64,000 nt of DNA from assembly GCF_963169125.1 (NCBI RefSeq), contig NC_084793.1, positions 138,610,297-138,674,296 on the forward strand, written 5' to 3'. The position numbers and the translations under genes were made by a program. Shown here piece after piece: positions 1 to 10,966 of this stretch. Numbering within the stretch: position 1 is the first letter of the stretch; each line of letters opens with the position of its first letter. Source of the stretch: Humulus lupulus (taxonomy: Eukaryota; Streptophyta; Magnoliopsida; Rosales; Cannabaceae). The notes beneath the pieces are model-generated. The model was not told the origin of the DNA and did no database searches. It saw nothing but the letters and a program-made list of their open reading frames with translations.

Positions 1-2
1 TA

Positions 3-430
3 AATCTTATTTTTCATGAAAAACTTGTTTAGTAAAATCTCACAAGAACAATTTTTTTACTAAGTGTTTGATGAAAAAGCTCTAGATTTTTCATAGTGTT
101 TTTTGCAAGATATTCAATCATTTTTGTGCTTTCTTTATTTTTACAAACAAATTATCATCTATTTCTCTAATTTCATTTTTGAAATTCACTGCTAAAGCTT
201 TTTTTTCCAAAAAAATTCCAGCTTATTTTTATTTATTGTGTAGGATTTGAAATTCAAAAAAATGAGAATCTTATTTTTCTTGAAAAACTTGTTTAGTAAA
301 AACACACAAGAATAATTTTTTTGCGTGTTTGATGAAAAAACTCAAGATATTTTAAAGTGTTTCATTCAAGGTTCTCAATTTTTTTTCTTTATTTTTACAA
401 ACAAATTATCATTTTTTCTCCCATTGTAAA
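3..430. repeat. 264-bp AT-rich tandem duplication
   Basis: A block beginning AATCTTATTTTTC at 3 returns at 267, and the two copies stay alignable (GAAAAACTTGTTTAGTAAAA, then TTTATTTTTACAAACAAATTATCAT) to about 430. The second copy is slightly shorter. It contains no coding potential and is probably a local duplication of intergenic DNA upstream of the Ulp1-like pseudogene. Confidence 0.8.
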
Positions 431-2012
431 ATTCGAAATTATTCAAACTTATTAGATATCAACTATTAGAGTTATAAATTTACATTGTAGGTTATAGGGT
501 TTTAAAAATTTCCAATTTTTTAAATTTTTCTTTAAAACATTATTATTACAAATTATTTTGTACTTCAATAAACTAAAAATGTGAGGAATTTTAAAGTTTT
601 GAAAATGTCATCATGTAAATTTTTCAAACATATATTTTGTTTTTCTTGAAGGAAATCTTCATCAATTTTTTTTGTATAGAAATTCGTTATGGAATCAGAA
701 ATGAAATGGAGGACAATAATTGAACATGATTTGAAAGAGTTGAGAGATGAACTACACTCTATTAAACTGGATTTACAAGCCAAGGATAAAATTCCATGTA
801 GATATGAGAAGAAAAAAAAACTGACATGTGAATCCATTAGCAAAAAAGTCTCACCATCACTATTTTTAAAAAACATGTTATTAGTCAAGATGATGTTGTG
901 TTCTTTGAACATTTTAAACTCAATAATACTTAAAGACCGAAAGATAGGGAAGTGTTAGAATACATTTTCTCAAACTCTGATCAATTGTAAGTTTTTCTAT
1001 CTTAATGTATATATTATTTTGTCATTTTTTCAATATATTTTAATGTCTATTATTGTATCTATTATAGGGAAATTATAGTTGAAAGTGAGTATAGTTTTCT
1101 ACGACGATCCGACTTCCGTTATCTTGGACCTAAAACAAAGTTCGAGACTGAGGTAATTCATTTGTATATATTAATAATTTTAGTGTGACTATTATAATTT
1201 TTTTTTTTTTTTGGTAAATGCAGATTGTTACTATGATTTCTTCATTCTTGACCAAGGATGAGAGGTTGAAGAAGGGTAAAGAGTGTAAGAATTGGTATCT
1301 TCCTGCTTGAAATATTGTGAGTTTTTTGTTGTTATTCTTTTTTGTAAAAACATATTTCATATTTGTTGAGTTAATTTTTTTTTAAATTATGACAATAGAA
1401 ATACTTACTACCTGAATCCTACTCCAATTTACCACTACATCAAATTGGGAGGAAAATGCATTACTACGAAAGATTTATGGCCTCCCTCGAACATTGCAAT
1501 GAAGTATAATTCTAATGGTTTATGTTGAACCTAATTATAAACATCTATTTATTATGTGATTTCTAACATCAATTATACTTGTAGATTTATATTCCTATGT
1601 TTCTTGTAGGATACTTCATTCGTGCATAGGTGATACTGAAAGAAAAAAAAATAGAAGTTTGGGACTCACTTGCTGATGAAAAGAATCCTATATTACAGTC
1701 ATCTAAGATTGTTGATATTGTAAGTTTATATTAGTTGAATATTTTAATTTTTTTATAAATTTTAAATTTATAAATTCTGATGTTAGAGTGCAAATGCAGC
1801 TACGCAATCTAGATTTGTTCTTGGAGAATCAGATCAAAAGGAAACTTAGTAGTTTCAACTTTGCTAGTTTTGGTATAGTTCGTGGTAGAAATGTCCCTAG
1901 ACAACCAAATTTGTACGATTGTGGAGTCTTTATCATATTATTTATGATTAATAGTTGTAAGCTCAACTCACGGTCTTTTGTGGTAAGTAGATTTCATACT
2001 AAGTTTTTTTAT

Positions 2013-2026
2013 ATATATATATTGTT
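2013..2026. repeat. Left target-site duplication of the LINE
   Basis: ATATATATATTGTT here is repeated exactly at 5532-5545 on the other side of the LINE. It lies inside the Ulp1-like intron. The left copy runs straight into a T-run, the poly(A) tail of the minus-strand LINE. Confidence 0.8.
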
Positions 2027-5000
2027 TTTTTTTTGGTAAATAAGAATCATTGTATTGCTCAAAACCAAGTCATGTACACTTACAGGTCTTCTTCTACCCC
2101 TATTTTTGACTTACAATTCATGAATCTAAATTTACAATTTTTGAATCCATTCTTTATCCCTATTTGTTTTTCCCTTGTACATTGATACAGTAAATCTCAA
2201 TTTTAGTTCTCTTTTGATGACCTCTACAATATGATTTACATGCCAAAGTTTAGATGACCACAAAACATCATTTCGGGCCCTCCATATATGGTATACTAGT
2301 GCAGTAACAGCAGCTATAAAAAATCCTTTCCTGAGTTTACTGAGGTGTTTTGCTTTGGATATCCATTGCAATAATGCTTGATAATGTTCTGTTCGTGCTC
2401 GGCAGCCAATTCACTCCTTCATCCTCACAAGACAGATTTTACTGTAAGTGCATTGGAAAAATAGATGAGGATATGATCTTTGGTGCTCAACTTCTGATGC
2501 AATACTAACCAAAGGATATATCTGTGTTTCGGAATGCTACTTCTCTCCCATACAAATTTACTCCACTGTACCTTGATATGTTGGTCATATAGTATATCAT
2601 AACTGGATTGAATACTATATTGCATTGCCATAAACGCTGACTTATCTAATTTGGCTCTAAAGAGATCTTTAATTTCAATAATTTTTTTCCAATACCAGCT
2701 GCAATTTTGTTGCACTGTGTATGCCCACCAGTCCATCTTTTTCAAGTAGATGCTATGTATCCATTTGACCCACAAATTATCCTTTTTGGAAGTTATTGCC
2801 CATACATATTTCCCTAATGCAGCAACATTCCATTCTGAAATTTTCCTAAAACCTAAACCTCCCGCAGCTTTTGGAGTGCAAACAGAGCTCCAAGCAACTA
2901 AGCCTGAACCTTGAGACTCTGCCACTCCCTTCAAAAGAAATGCTCTGCAAATGGCCTCTATATCCTTCAATAGCTGTTTTGGCAGCACCATTATTTGAGA
3001 CCAGTAAGAGTGGATTGACAGTAAAACAGAATTAATCAATGTGGCTCTAGCTATGTATGATAAATTTCTAGAACTCCACTGTTTAATCCTAGCTACCATT
3101 TTTTCAAGAATGACCCCACACTCAACAGTAGATATGCGTTTGGAACATATAGGGATGCCCAGGTACCTGAATGACAGTGAAACCAGAGATAGCCACCACT
3201 CTGTCAATCTCAGATTCAGGCATACCACTACAATATATTGCAGATTTAGCCTCATTTGGAAAGAGTCTCGAGGTCTTGGAGAATAATTTGAGCCCCCTAA
3301 GCATCCAAAGAATAGAGATGAAATCTCCATGACTGAATAATAATATGTCATCAGCAAAACATAAGTGATTCAACTTCAAACTAGCACATCTATCATGAAA
3401 TTTATAGCCTGGAGAAGAGTTAACTTTAAGCATAATCTTGGACAGATATTCCATACCAAGTACAAATAACAAAGGAGACATAGGATCTCCTTGTCTCAAT
3501 CCTCTTTTAGCCGCAAAATAGCCATGCATTGAGCCATTGATCATCAAGGAATATCTTGGTGTTCGAACACAAATCATGATGAGCTGTATAAACTGCTGAG
3601 GAAATTGAAAAGCAGTGAGCATCTCTTCAATAAATTCCCATTCTATAGTGTCATATGCTTTCCTCAAATCCAATTTGATCATACAACTTGGTTTCCAATT
3701 TTGCCTCCCATAATGCCTAACTAAATCTTGACATATCATAATGTTATATGCTATATATCTGCCATGAACAAGCCCCCCTTGATTTTCTGCTATTAAGTCA
3801 GGTAAAACTTGTTGAAGTCTTGAACATATCATCTTGGATGTTGTTTTATATATAACATTACAACATGCAATGGGTCTGAAATCACAAACAGTATCTGGGC
3901 AAATAGACTTAGGAATGAGTGTAATGGTTGTGTTATTAATCTCCCTAAGCAATTTACCCGAATTGAGGAATGATAATACAGCTGCACTAACCTCCAAACC
4001 CACCAAATTCCAATTTTCTTGATAGAAGTAGCTGCTATATCCATCTGGGCCTGGGGCTTTCAATCCTTGTATTGAAAACATGGCATCCTTAACCTCCTGA
4101 GTTGAAAAATCTGCTGTGAGAATCTGAGTAAGAGCTGCATTTAGAACTGGGCCTAAATTCATGATTGACCGAGACACCTGTTTCCTTTGCATCATGATTG
4201 TTCCCAACAATCCTTGATAATAATCCATAAAAGCCTTTTTTATACCAGTTGGAGAATCTACCCAAGTTCCTACCTCAATCTTGATGGACATTATCCTGTT
4301 CTGTAACCTCCTAGCCTTAAGAGAAGCATGAAAAATATGAGTATTTTCATCTCCATTAACCATCCAAACTGCTTTGGCTTTTTGAGCTAAGAACATCATG
4401 TAAGCTTTATGATAATGAAGAAAATTTTCTCTAGCCATTTGTTCTTGATTAATTAGCCACTCATTGAGCGGGTCCTTCTACAATTTTTCCTGAAGCTCCT
4501 TCAATAAGAGACTTGCCTTAAATTCTGTCTGTTGTATATCAGAAAAACCCTCTCTATTTATACTCACTAACACCTGTTTCAGTCTTTTCAGTTTAGACAT
4601 CACTTGAAACATTGCAGTACCAGCAACTGGTATGTTCCAACTGGTCTGAACCTTGTCTTCATAACATGTTGCTTCTTTCCACATCCGAAAGTATCTAAAT
4701 GGCTTCTTCTCCATTTTCAACTCCAAGGCAAAATGAACAAGAATTGGACTATGATCGAAGATCCCTTCCGGTAGAAACACAGCTTCTGAGTTAGGAAAAT
4801 AGTCTGTCCATTGTGAATTAACTAAGGCCCTATCAATCTTTGAATAGATCTTCTCCTCTGCTCTCTGCTTGTTATTCCACGTATAGAAGCAACCTGAAAA
4901 TTTTAAGTCCTCCAGATGACAAGATGTCAAGCAGTCCATAAATTTGCTAGAGAGCTTAGTAGTAACCTTTTTGCCTATTCTTTCATGTAGTGAGATAATC

Positions 5001-5531
5001 TCATTAAAATCCCCTATCACCAGCCAAGGATCAGTTATAGCTACGGCCAATTCTTGTAAATCTTTCCATAGCTGATCCCTAGATAATTCATCATTAAAAC
5101 CATACACAAAAGTGATAAGAAACCTTCATGCTCGGTTTGGAAATTGTACTAAACAGTGAATTAACTGAGTAGTACATAACCTGAAATCCAGAGAAAACAC
5201 TCTCGGGTTCCAAGCAATTATTATTCTACCTTTATCAATCCAAGGGTTGTTATTAGTGAAGCACCATCCAGAAAACAAACTAGTGTAAATAGAACCCATA
5301 TTTTTATTCTTCACTTTTGTTTCGAGAAGACTAACCAATCCAACATTCTTTGAAAGAATTAAATGCTTAATCTCTCGATGTTTATGTTGGCAGTTAATCC
5401 CTCATACATTCCAGGAAAGAATCCTATCCATTAAGTGTAGAGGGTCCTCCCCCCTCTCTTCCTGTATTGGTCCTCTGTAGCAGCTCTGTCCCAGAATCAT
5501 CTTCCAGCAAGTGGAATTGATTAGTCAACCC
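2027..5531 (-). mobile_element. 5'-truncated L1-like LINE in an intron
   Basis: A non-LTR retrotransposon of about 3.5 kb on the minus strand. Its poly(A) end is the T-run at 2026-2034; its 5' end at 5531 cuts into the endonuclease domain, so ORF1 and the endonuclease N-terminus are absent. It is bounded by a perfect 14-bp duplication and sits between a good donor (1983) and acceptor (5587) of the Ulp1-like gene. 5' truncation plus long duplications is the usual outcome of target-primed reverse transcription. Confidence 0.9.
2132..5338 (-). pseudogene. LINE ORF2: endonuclease, reverse transcriptase, zf-RVT
   Basis: Reading on the minus strand: an EEP endonuclease part at 5338-4478 (ITDPWLVIGDFNE, then SPILVHF late in the domain), separated by a stop near 5110; a non-LTR reverse transcriptase at 4438-3122 with LRKAYDTIEWEFI, GLRQGDPMSPLLFV and the catalytic FADDILLFSHG; and a C-terminal part at 3240-2425 (FRYLGIPICSKRIS, AAGGLGFRKI, then the zf-RVT-like stretch KFVWERSSIPKHRYILWLVL). 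A last fragment at 2371-2132 has VYHIWRARND. The RT core is intact, but a frame change near 3170 and stops near 4450 and 5110 make it non-functional. Confidence 0.88.
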
Positions 5532-5545
5532 ATATATATATTGTT
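5532..5545. repeat. Right target-site duplication of the LINE
   Basis: Perfect copy of the 14-bp sequence at 2013-2026. The original intron resumes here and reaches its acceptor at 5587. Confidence 0.8.
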
Positions 5546-5707
5546 CTTATCATACTATACTTGAGTAATTTTTTTTCACTATTGTAGTTCGAGTCTAATG
5601 AAGAAAGGTGTCACATAGCTTCGTGGATTGCATGCTCAAATTTCAACAAGAATAGAGCAAAAGTATTGAAAGATGTTCGAAAGTTAATTTCAAGTAGAGG
5701 AATATAG

Positions 5708-6396
5708 TACTAGGGACAATGATCTTCGCCCTAATTTTATTATTCTCAATCAAGTTGTGTAAAAGAAATAAATTTGTATTATTATTTATCAATTTTGAGA
5801 AATTAGAAGATGATCAATATTTGAGAGAATTTGAATAGTTTACTTGTGAATTAATTATTTATTAACAAGATTAAACACACACTTTAAATTTTATCATTTT
5901 CACAATCAGTGTTAATGTTTATTGGAAGTTTCAAATAGTAGTTGTAGACATTAATATCATATTTATTAAATAAAAATAATTTTCTATATGTTAATTTCGA
6001 ATTTAATGATTAATATATGAACCAATCAAAATTTTGAGCATGATGTTAGGGAATTGGAATGAATTTATGGAGACATGCATTTAATGAAATTAGTTGGCAT
6101 GATCTGAATTGTACATATTTTTTATGAGAAATGATTAATAACTCAGCTAATCATAAATAGAGCACAATGTTAGGGTATTGAAATGGATTTATGAATACAT
6201 ACATTTAATGAAATTAGTTGCCATTTTCTAAATTAATTGCTCACGTTTTTTAAGAGAAATTTTAATAAAATATATATTTTTTTACACAAATTAACTCAAT
6301 CAAACTTTTTTATCTATCAAAAAAATTGGATATTTTTTAAACAAGGTTGGATATTTTAAATGTGATAATTTAAAAATTATATGGTTTTTACACTAT
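5708..6396. other. AT-rich intergenic, no gene seen
   Basis: Highly AT-rich. Two similar blocks (GAATTGGAATGAATTTATGGAG near 6052 and a relative near 6176, each followed by ATGCATTTAATGAAATTAGTTG or a near match) point to an old short duplication. No coding potential seen. Confidence 0.6.
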
Positions 6397-6403
6397 TTAT
6401 AAA
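6397..6403 (+). promoter_or_regulatory. TATA box of the small gene at 6479
   Basis: TTATAAA lies 82 bp before the ATG at 6479. The same spacing recurs upstream of four other small genes in the window, which supports the call. Confidence 0.5.
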
Positions 6404-6478
6404 TCATTTTATCTTATATACACTGTTAACATTTGCCTACAAATGATGCGAGTTTGAAATCATTTTATATTTTTAAGA

Positions 6479-6712
6479 ATGTGTTCATTTACTCAATATT
6501 ATGATGACTTAGGAGAGAAAGAAGTTAAAAAGATTGTGTTGCTTGCTACACATTTGATTGATCGTCTTGGAGTGAGTTTTGGATCCAACAATTGCGAAAC
6601 ATTATTTGAGAAAATGAAGAAAATATTCGAAGAGGAACAAGCAAAATTTGATGAGCACTTGAAAAATATGGATGTACTCTTGAGAATGATGGAAAAGTTA
6701 AAAAGAGCGTAA
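6479..6712 (+). CDS. Small helical protein, 77 aa, unknown function
   Basis: A single-exon open frame of 77 codons with no recognisable domain. The product is rich in Lys and Glu, with amphipathic helix-like stretches at residues 12-28 (EKEVKKIVLLATHLIDR) and 40-75 (LFEKMKKIFEEEQ, then DVLLRMMEKLKR), so a short coiled coil is plausible. No signal peptide or membrane segment is seen. A TATA box lies 82 bp upstream, matching the small genes at 9.8, 10.6, 11.8 and 35.0 kb. Sequence similarity to those genes is not clear; what they share is size, single-exon layout, helical composition and promoter spacing. It could be a lineage-specific gene or the remnant of a longer one. Confidence 0.5.
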   Translation: MCSFTQYYDDLGEKEVKKIVLLATHLIDRLGVSFGSNNCETLFEKMKKIFEEEQAKFDEHLKNMDVLLRMMEKLKRA

Positions 6713-6930
6713 GGAAAGTGTTTGTTTGTCTATCTACTATTGTGCTTTGTAGATTTTTATTTTTATGTTTGATTGAACTAATGAAATTTTACTTTTTATT
6801 ATATAATGGTTTAATTTACAACATTCACATGATCCTTGTAAACATAAAATATAAATAGCTTTCATATAATTCTTAGTACAAAAAAAACCATGAGATACCT
6901 TAAATAAATAGATAAAAACAACACTTATTG

Positions 6931-7523
6931 TCAATCATAAATCGCACCAATAAGATTATTAATAGCCTCTTCCAAATCCAAAAGCTTGATGCGAGTTTCA
7001 AATTTTAATCCTTTATTGAGACAATCAGGCATATCTTTAGTTCTTCTACGCAAGTATTTTGCTTTCATGAGAATGTTGTAGAAACCCTTCGTGTTCAGAA
7101 AGGTTTTGGTAGAAGAAGGGATGTTATCTATCTGGCCATCATCGTTTTGTTCAAGCTCCTTATAATATTCATTCGAATTCGTACATATTGTTGGTGAACC
7201 GTTTATATTTTAATTAAATGGACAACATCTATTTCCCCGTCAATGTCGCTTGATTCAACATCAAAAAAGCCTTCTGAAAAATCCATATCGAGTAATGCTT
7301 GAGGCCATTTTCCAAGTACATGAAAATGTTGTTCTTCATTAACTTGATTGATTGTATTGCTACTTTTGCCTTCAACAACAATGTCTTTGTCCGGTTCACG
7401 CGAGACAATGTCTTCATATTCAACATTTTTCTCTGTATTTTTTACTTCATAGTTGGATTCACTTTTTGTTTCATGATTACCACTATCTTCATCAACCCTT
7501 CTAGGCTCTACAGTAATCTCCAT
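6931..7523 (-). pseudogene. Acidic small protein gene with one frame break
   Basis: Two adjoining minus-strand frames. The first, from ATG at 7523, gives 106 residues: an acidic N-terminal part (MEITVEPRRVDEDSG) and a hydrophobic-acidic stretch (KWPQALLDMDFSEGFFD). It stops at 7203. A second frame takes over at about 7215 and runs 90 or so codons to TGA at 6931, with a basic-helical end (MKAKYLRRRTKDM, then LLDLEEAINNLIGAIYD). No GT-AG intron joins them, so a small indel in the AT-rich stretch near 7205-7215 is the likely break. I do not recognise the product. The ending on a short LxxLEExI-type helix loosely resembles the other small genes here. Confidence 0.45.
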
Positions 7524-7617
7524 CTTCGAAATTATACTATTTTTGTGTTATATTTAAAATTTGATGAGAAAAAACAAAAAGCATTTATGAAGAGTGGTTA
7601 GGAATATGAATAACTGT

Positions 7618-8143
7618 CTCTTAAAAAGTTATACATAATTATTAAAAAAGATACTTGTTCAACTTCCAATCGTTGTATTTTTTCGAAATGGGAAGAATGG
7701 GAAGTAAACAGGTGTATTTTTAATAATTATGTATAATTTTTATTAATTAATTTCAAAAAAATGCAATGGTAAATTGAAAATTTATTTTTGTTTAGTGGGA
7801 AGTTGAACAAGTATCTTTTTAAAAATTATGTATAATTTTTATTAAATAATTTCGAAAAAAAATACATTTGTAAATTGGAAGTTGAATAGGTTTTTTTTAC
7901 TAATTATGTATAGTTTTTATTAATTAATTTCAAAAAAATACAATGGTAAATCGAACTGCTTCTTTAATGAGAAATTGAAGAGGTGTCTTTTCAATAATTA
8001 TGTATAAATTTTTAAATTAATTTTAAAATAATAGAAAATTAAATTTGAACAAGTGTGTTTGTTCAATGGGAAGTTGAAAAAATGTCTTTTTTTTAATGGA
8101 CAAGTATCTTTTTATTAATTATGTATAACTTTTTTTTTAAAAA
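7618..8143. repeat. Inverted-repeat element with degenerate internal repeats
   Basis: The core AATTATGTATA occurs at 7725, 7824, 7902, 7996 and 8117, each followed by a T-rich stretch and most by a version of GAAGTTGAACAAGTATCTTTT. At the left edge (about 7622-7685) the same block is inverted (GTTATACATAATTATT, then GATACTTGTTCAACTTCC). It could be a foldback or MITE-like element with internal amplification. No clear target duplication was found. Confidence 0.55.
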
Positions 8144-8145
8144 TG

Positions 8146-8680
8146 AATTAAATAAAAATCAAAATATAAAATAATATTAAATTAATGTAAATTTGTTTAA
8201 AATTAATTATGAAATTCGAAATTAATAATTTTTAATTGAAAAATTTGTCTTTTTTTTAATCATTCATAGAGTGTAATTAATGTATACAAATATTGAATTA
8301 ATTTTGATTCTATGTCTAGGTTCTTTGAACAGAATAAATGTTGTTTAATTATATTTTGAAAATATATAACTATTAACTTTTTTTTAATTGGTATTGTGAA
8401 GATGAATAGGTGTCTTGACAAATTAAACATGTGACGTAACAAATGTGTAGAAATTTGTGAGAATAAATTCATTTTTTCAAAACACAATTTTTTTTTAATT
8501 TATATTAAAAAATTCGAAAAAAAAATAATAGGGAATCACAATAGGTGTTTCTCATATTAATTTGATAAGATGTCATATTTATTAAATGCACTATTGAAGG
8601 ATAAGTTTTAAAATTATTTGTAAATAATTTATTACATGTATTAGTATTACATGAAAAACAAGGTTGAGAAAGAGAATGAA
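8146..8680. other. AT-rich intergenic, no gene seen
   Basis: Low-complexity AT-rich DNA. Open frames on the minus strand here are short, hydrophobic and biased, and are not supported as genes. Confidence 0.55.
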
Positions 8681-8723
8681 AGACATGAAGAAAATGGAGG
8701 AATAGAGGCAAAAAAGTGAAGAC

Positions 8724-9148
8724 ATGAACAAAAAAGATAAAGGGAAGCAGAAAATGGAAGACCTGGAGAAAAATGGGAAAAGGAAGCAAAACAATGAGGG
8801 GTCTACTACAAATGATGTATCTCACACGTCGGATGAACCAAAGTGTTTGAAAACCATTGTTCCAAAAAAAAAAAAGATGTCCAACAACTTATAATACAAT
8901 TTGAAAATAGGAGGTACAATATAAACACTCATCTTCTTTGTATTAGTAGTAAAATAAATACCACTCAACAACTCTTGTTGTCAGGAAGCGTCTCTACTAT
9001 TCTTAACTGTGTTCCAGCCCGTGTGCTCCAAATACTCCAAACTGAAACCTGTCAAAGCCTTACCCATGCTCTAGAAAAGGAAAATTGCTACATGCAGATT
9101 GAACTCGTCAAGCTTGAACGCGATATTACTTTTCAAAAGTGGTCTTGA
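8724..9148 (+). pseudogene. Small Lys-rich/helical gene broken at an A12 run
   Basis: From ATG at 8724 (MNKKDKGKQKMEDLEKNGK) the frame is Lys/Glu-rich for about 50 codons, reaches a homopolymer of about 12 A at 8864-8875 and soon stops. The frame one base away continues from the same run for about 90 codons to TGA at 9146 (DVQQLIIQFENRRY, then CVPARVLQILQTE, then MQIELVKLERDITFQKWS). A one-base change in the run would join them into one product of about 140 residues. The C-terminal helix with LERDI resembles the VEREI helix of the genes at 9780 and 10616. It may be a real mutation or an assembly error. Confidence 0.45.
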
Positions 9149-9640
9149 AAAATTGGATCAAAGATTGAAGAATGTTCTCTCTTTTTACAATTTTTATTTA
9201 AATGAATGTACTCTTACTTTTTTGGTTAGATGTATGTTGAATTTAACATATTAGTATGAAACAGAAATTTGAATTTTTTTAATATTTATAATTATTGTTA
9301 TTTCGTTATTTGTCTATTTCTTTTTTATCTTTATATTTCATTATAAAAAATAAAATAAAAAAATTAGTGGGTTTTGTTAAAAGTTTAAAAAGTAATTACT
9401 TTTTTTATATAATTTTTTAATATAAATAATGACAATTTTTTGAAAATATTGTAAAATAATACTTAATTATACATGTCAATAGACTTAATAAAAAATAAAA
9501 TAAGAATATGAGTAGTCAACAATGACATTTATGGATTTATTTGTATTTATTACAATTAATATTTATATATGGTAAAACTAATTAATAATAATATATGTAG
9601 TATTTCGAAAATGGCAAATAATTAGCATAATTGACTCCTC
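9149..9640. other. AT-rich intergenic, no gene seen
   Basis: No open frame or repeat of note. The end of this stretch is the beginning of the duplicated block upstream of the gene at 9780. Confidence 0.55.
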
Positions 9641-9700
9641 GTATTTCTCATCAGTCATTATTATTATTACTCATGTTTTATCTTCTTTATTATTGCTTCA

Positions 9701-9710
9701 TTATATATAT
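9701..9710 (+). promoter_or_regulatory. TATA box of the 9780 gene
   Basis: TTATATATAT, 79 bp before the ATG at 9780. It is conserved in position in the tandem copy. Confidence 0.6.
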
Positions 9711-9779
9711 GTGGCTAGAACCTTTTTTTATCATCATATAGATTGTTCATTTAGACACAAAGAAACCAATAGAGAGAAA

Positions 9780-10130
9780 ATGGATAGAAACAAGATAGAG
9801 GAGATAATTCTTACTAGATCACTTTCGAAATTCAAAGAAAAATTCTTAAGTGGAGAGGTATACAATTTCATGGAAGAGATTAAGACACGCCTCAATAGAT
9901 CACTTAAAGAAAGAATTACAATGAGAAAGGCAATGATGGATCAAGCATTTAGAGAATGGAGTGGAGAAAACCCTAAAGTACTTTAAATTCGACACATTCA
10001 GAATGAATTATTTCGAAAGTTCATCGATGCTTCTGAGCAAGAGTATTTGTATTGGATGACTCAAATGCATGATGTTGAACGTGAAATTGTATATCATGAA
10101 ATGTTGTTGGATGCTTTCAAGAACATTTAG
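9780..10130 (+). pseudogene. Small helical protein, tandem copy 1 (one stop)
   Basis: A 117-codon frame with a single internal TAA at 9984-9986 (codon 69). It begins MDRNKIEEIILTRSLSKFKE and is highly charged and helical throughout (KEKFLSGEVYNFMEEIKTRL; after the stop DVEREIVYHEMLLDAF). Its neighbour at 10616 has identical length and reads through this position, so the stop is a later change in this copy. Even the truncated product would keep the 68-residue N-terminal part. No known domain, signal peptide or membrane helix. The TATA box lies 79 bp upstream and the frame has no introns. I do not recognise the family; it looks lineage-specific. Confidence 0.6.
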
Positions 10131-10538
10131 GGATTATCTATTTTGTCTACAAAAATTAGAGTGTTTGCTCATCTATATTGAATTAAGAATTTTATTCTAG
10201 TTAATGGAAATTTGATTTTTTTTTTTATTTTTATAATTATTATTGTTAGCAATTTACATATCCATTTTTTCTCTTGTAGCAATATATTTGAAAAATGAAC
10301 AAAGTCATTTATCCTATGATGTATTTCGAAAATGACTAATTTTTTACTAAGATATATTTCAAAAATGATATATTTAAAAAAATCGCTAATTTAAATTTAA
10401 AGTAAATATTTTTTATAATATTATTAATTATTCTGGAATAGTTGACTCCTCGTCTTGCTCATCACTCATTATTATTCCTAATATCTTCTCTTACTTATTA
10501 ATTATTTGTGTAGAAAAATAATGTTGAATACAAATTCT

Positions 10539-10546
10539 TTATATAT
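10539..10546 (+). promoter_or_regulatory. TATA box of the 10616 gene
   Basis: TTATATAT, 77 bp before the ATG at 10616, within the duplicated promoter block. Confidence 0.6.
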
Positions 10547-10615
10547 GTGTGTGACTAGGCAACCCTAGATCATCACTAAGACTGTCCATTTAGATACCAA
10601 AAAAATAGAAAGAAA

Positions 10616-10966
10616 ATGGACAGCAAGATGATAGAGGAAATAATTCTTACTAGATCACTTTCAAAATGCAAAGAAAAATTCTTAAGTGGAGAGTTGTACA
10701 GCTTCGTGGAACAAATTAAAATGCGCCTCATGAGATCATTCGAAGAAAGAAGTACAGTGAGAATCACCTTCATCGATCAAGCATTTTGAAAATGGAGTGG
10801 AGAAAGCACTAAAGCATGTAAGATTAGAGAAATTCATAATGAATTAGCACAAAGGTTCGTCGATGCTTCTGAGAAGGTGGACTTGTATTGGAGGCGTCAA
10901 ATGTATGATGTTGAACGTGAAATAGTATATCATGAAACTTTGTTGAACTCTTTCATGAATATGTAG
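10616..10966 (+). pseudogene. Small helical protein, tandem copy 2 (one stop)
   Basis: A 117-codon frame, tandem paralogue of 9780-10130, with a single internal TGA at 10787-10789 (codon 58), where copy 1 has an Arg codon (FREWSGE). Apart from that codon the frame is open to TAG at 10964-10966. The C-terminal half (IHNELAQRFVDASEKVDLYW, then YDVEREIVYHETLL) is uninterrupted here, while in copy 1 the break lies further on. The two copies thus carry different single lesions. The product is charged and helical with no recognised domain. Confidence 0.6.

Larger units (their letters stand above)
689..5707 (+). pseudogene. Ulp1-like (peptidase C48) gene remnant, multi-exon
   Basis: A decayed gene of the plant Ulp1/SENP-like cysteine-protease family, a family often found inside transposons. 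Exon-like blocks with usable splice sites are about 689-990, 1068-1152, 1224-1316, 1399-1495, 1584-1720, 1788-1982 and 5588-5707. The last two are in phase: the donor GTAAGT at 1983 and the acceptor TATTGTAG before 5588 join codons exactly, giving a C-terminus that ends RKLISSRGI. The catalytic Cys context is present (QPNLYDCGVF). The His-Trp part of the active site is replaced by a TAG in the block near 1635, upstream of KKIEVWDSLADEK. There are further breaks: TGA near 1311 and a frame change near 880. The 3.5-kb intron at 1983-5587 holds a LINE. Function is lost; the family call is good, the upstream exon limits are approximate. Confidence 0.75.
9640..10966 (+). repeat. 836-bp tandem gene duplication
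   Basis: The block starting GTTGACTCCTCGT or ATTGACTCCTCGT (9629 and 10439), including TATA box, 5' leader and a 117-codon frame, occurs twice with ATGs 836 bp apart (9780 and 10616). The leaders match closely (GTTCATTTAGA and GTCCATTTAGA, then AGAAAATGGA). It is a direct tandem duplication including the promoter. Confidence 0.85.

Noticed and set aside
689..5707. A working SUMO protease gene
   Set aside because: The active-site His-Trp region has a stop, and at least two other breaks are present; only remnants can be claimed.
8505..8825. Minus-strand hydrophobic frame resembling a membrane protein
   Set aside because: It is the complement of the Lys/Glu-rich frame at 8724 (AAG/GAA read as CTT/TTC), so the Phe/Leu richness is an artefact.
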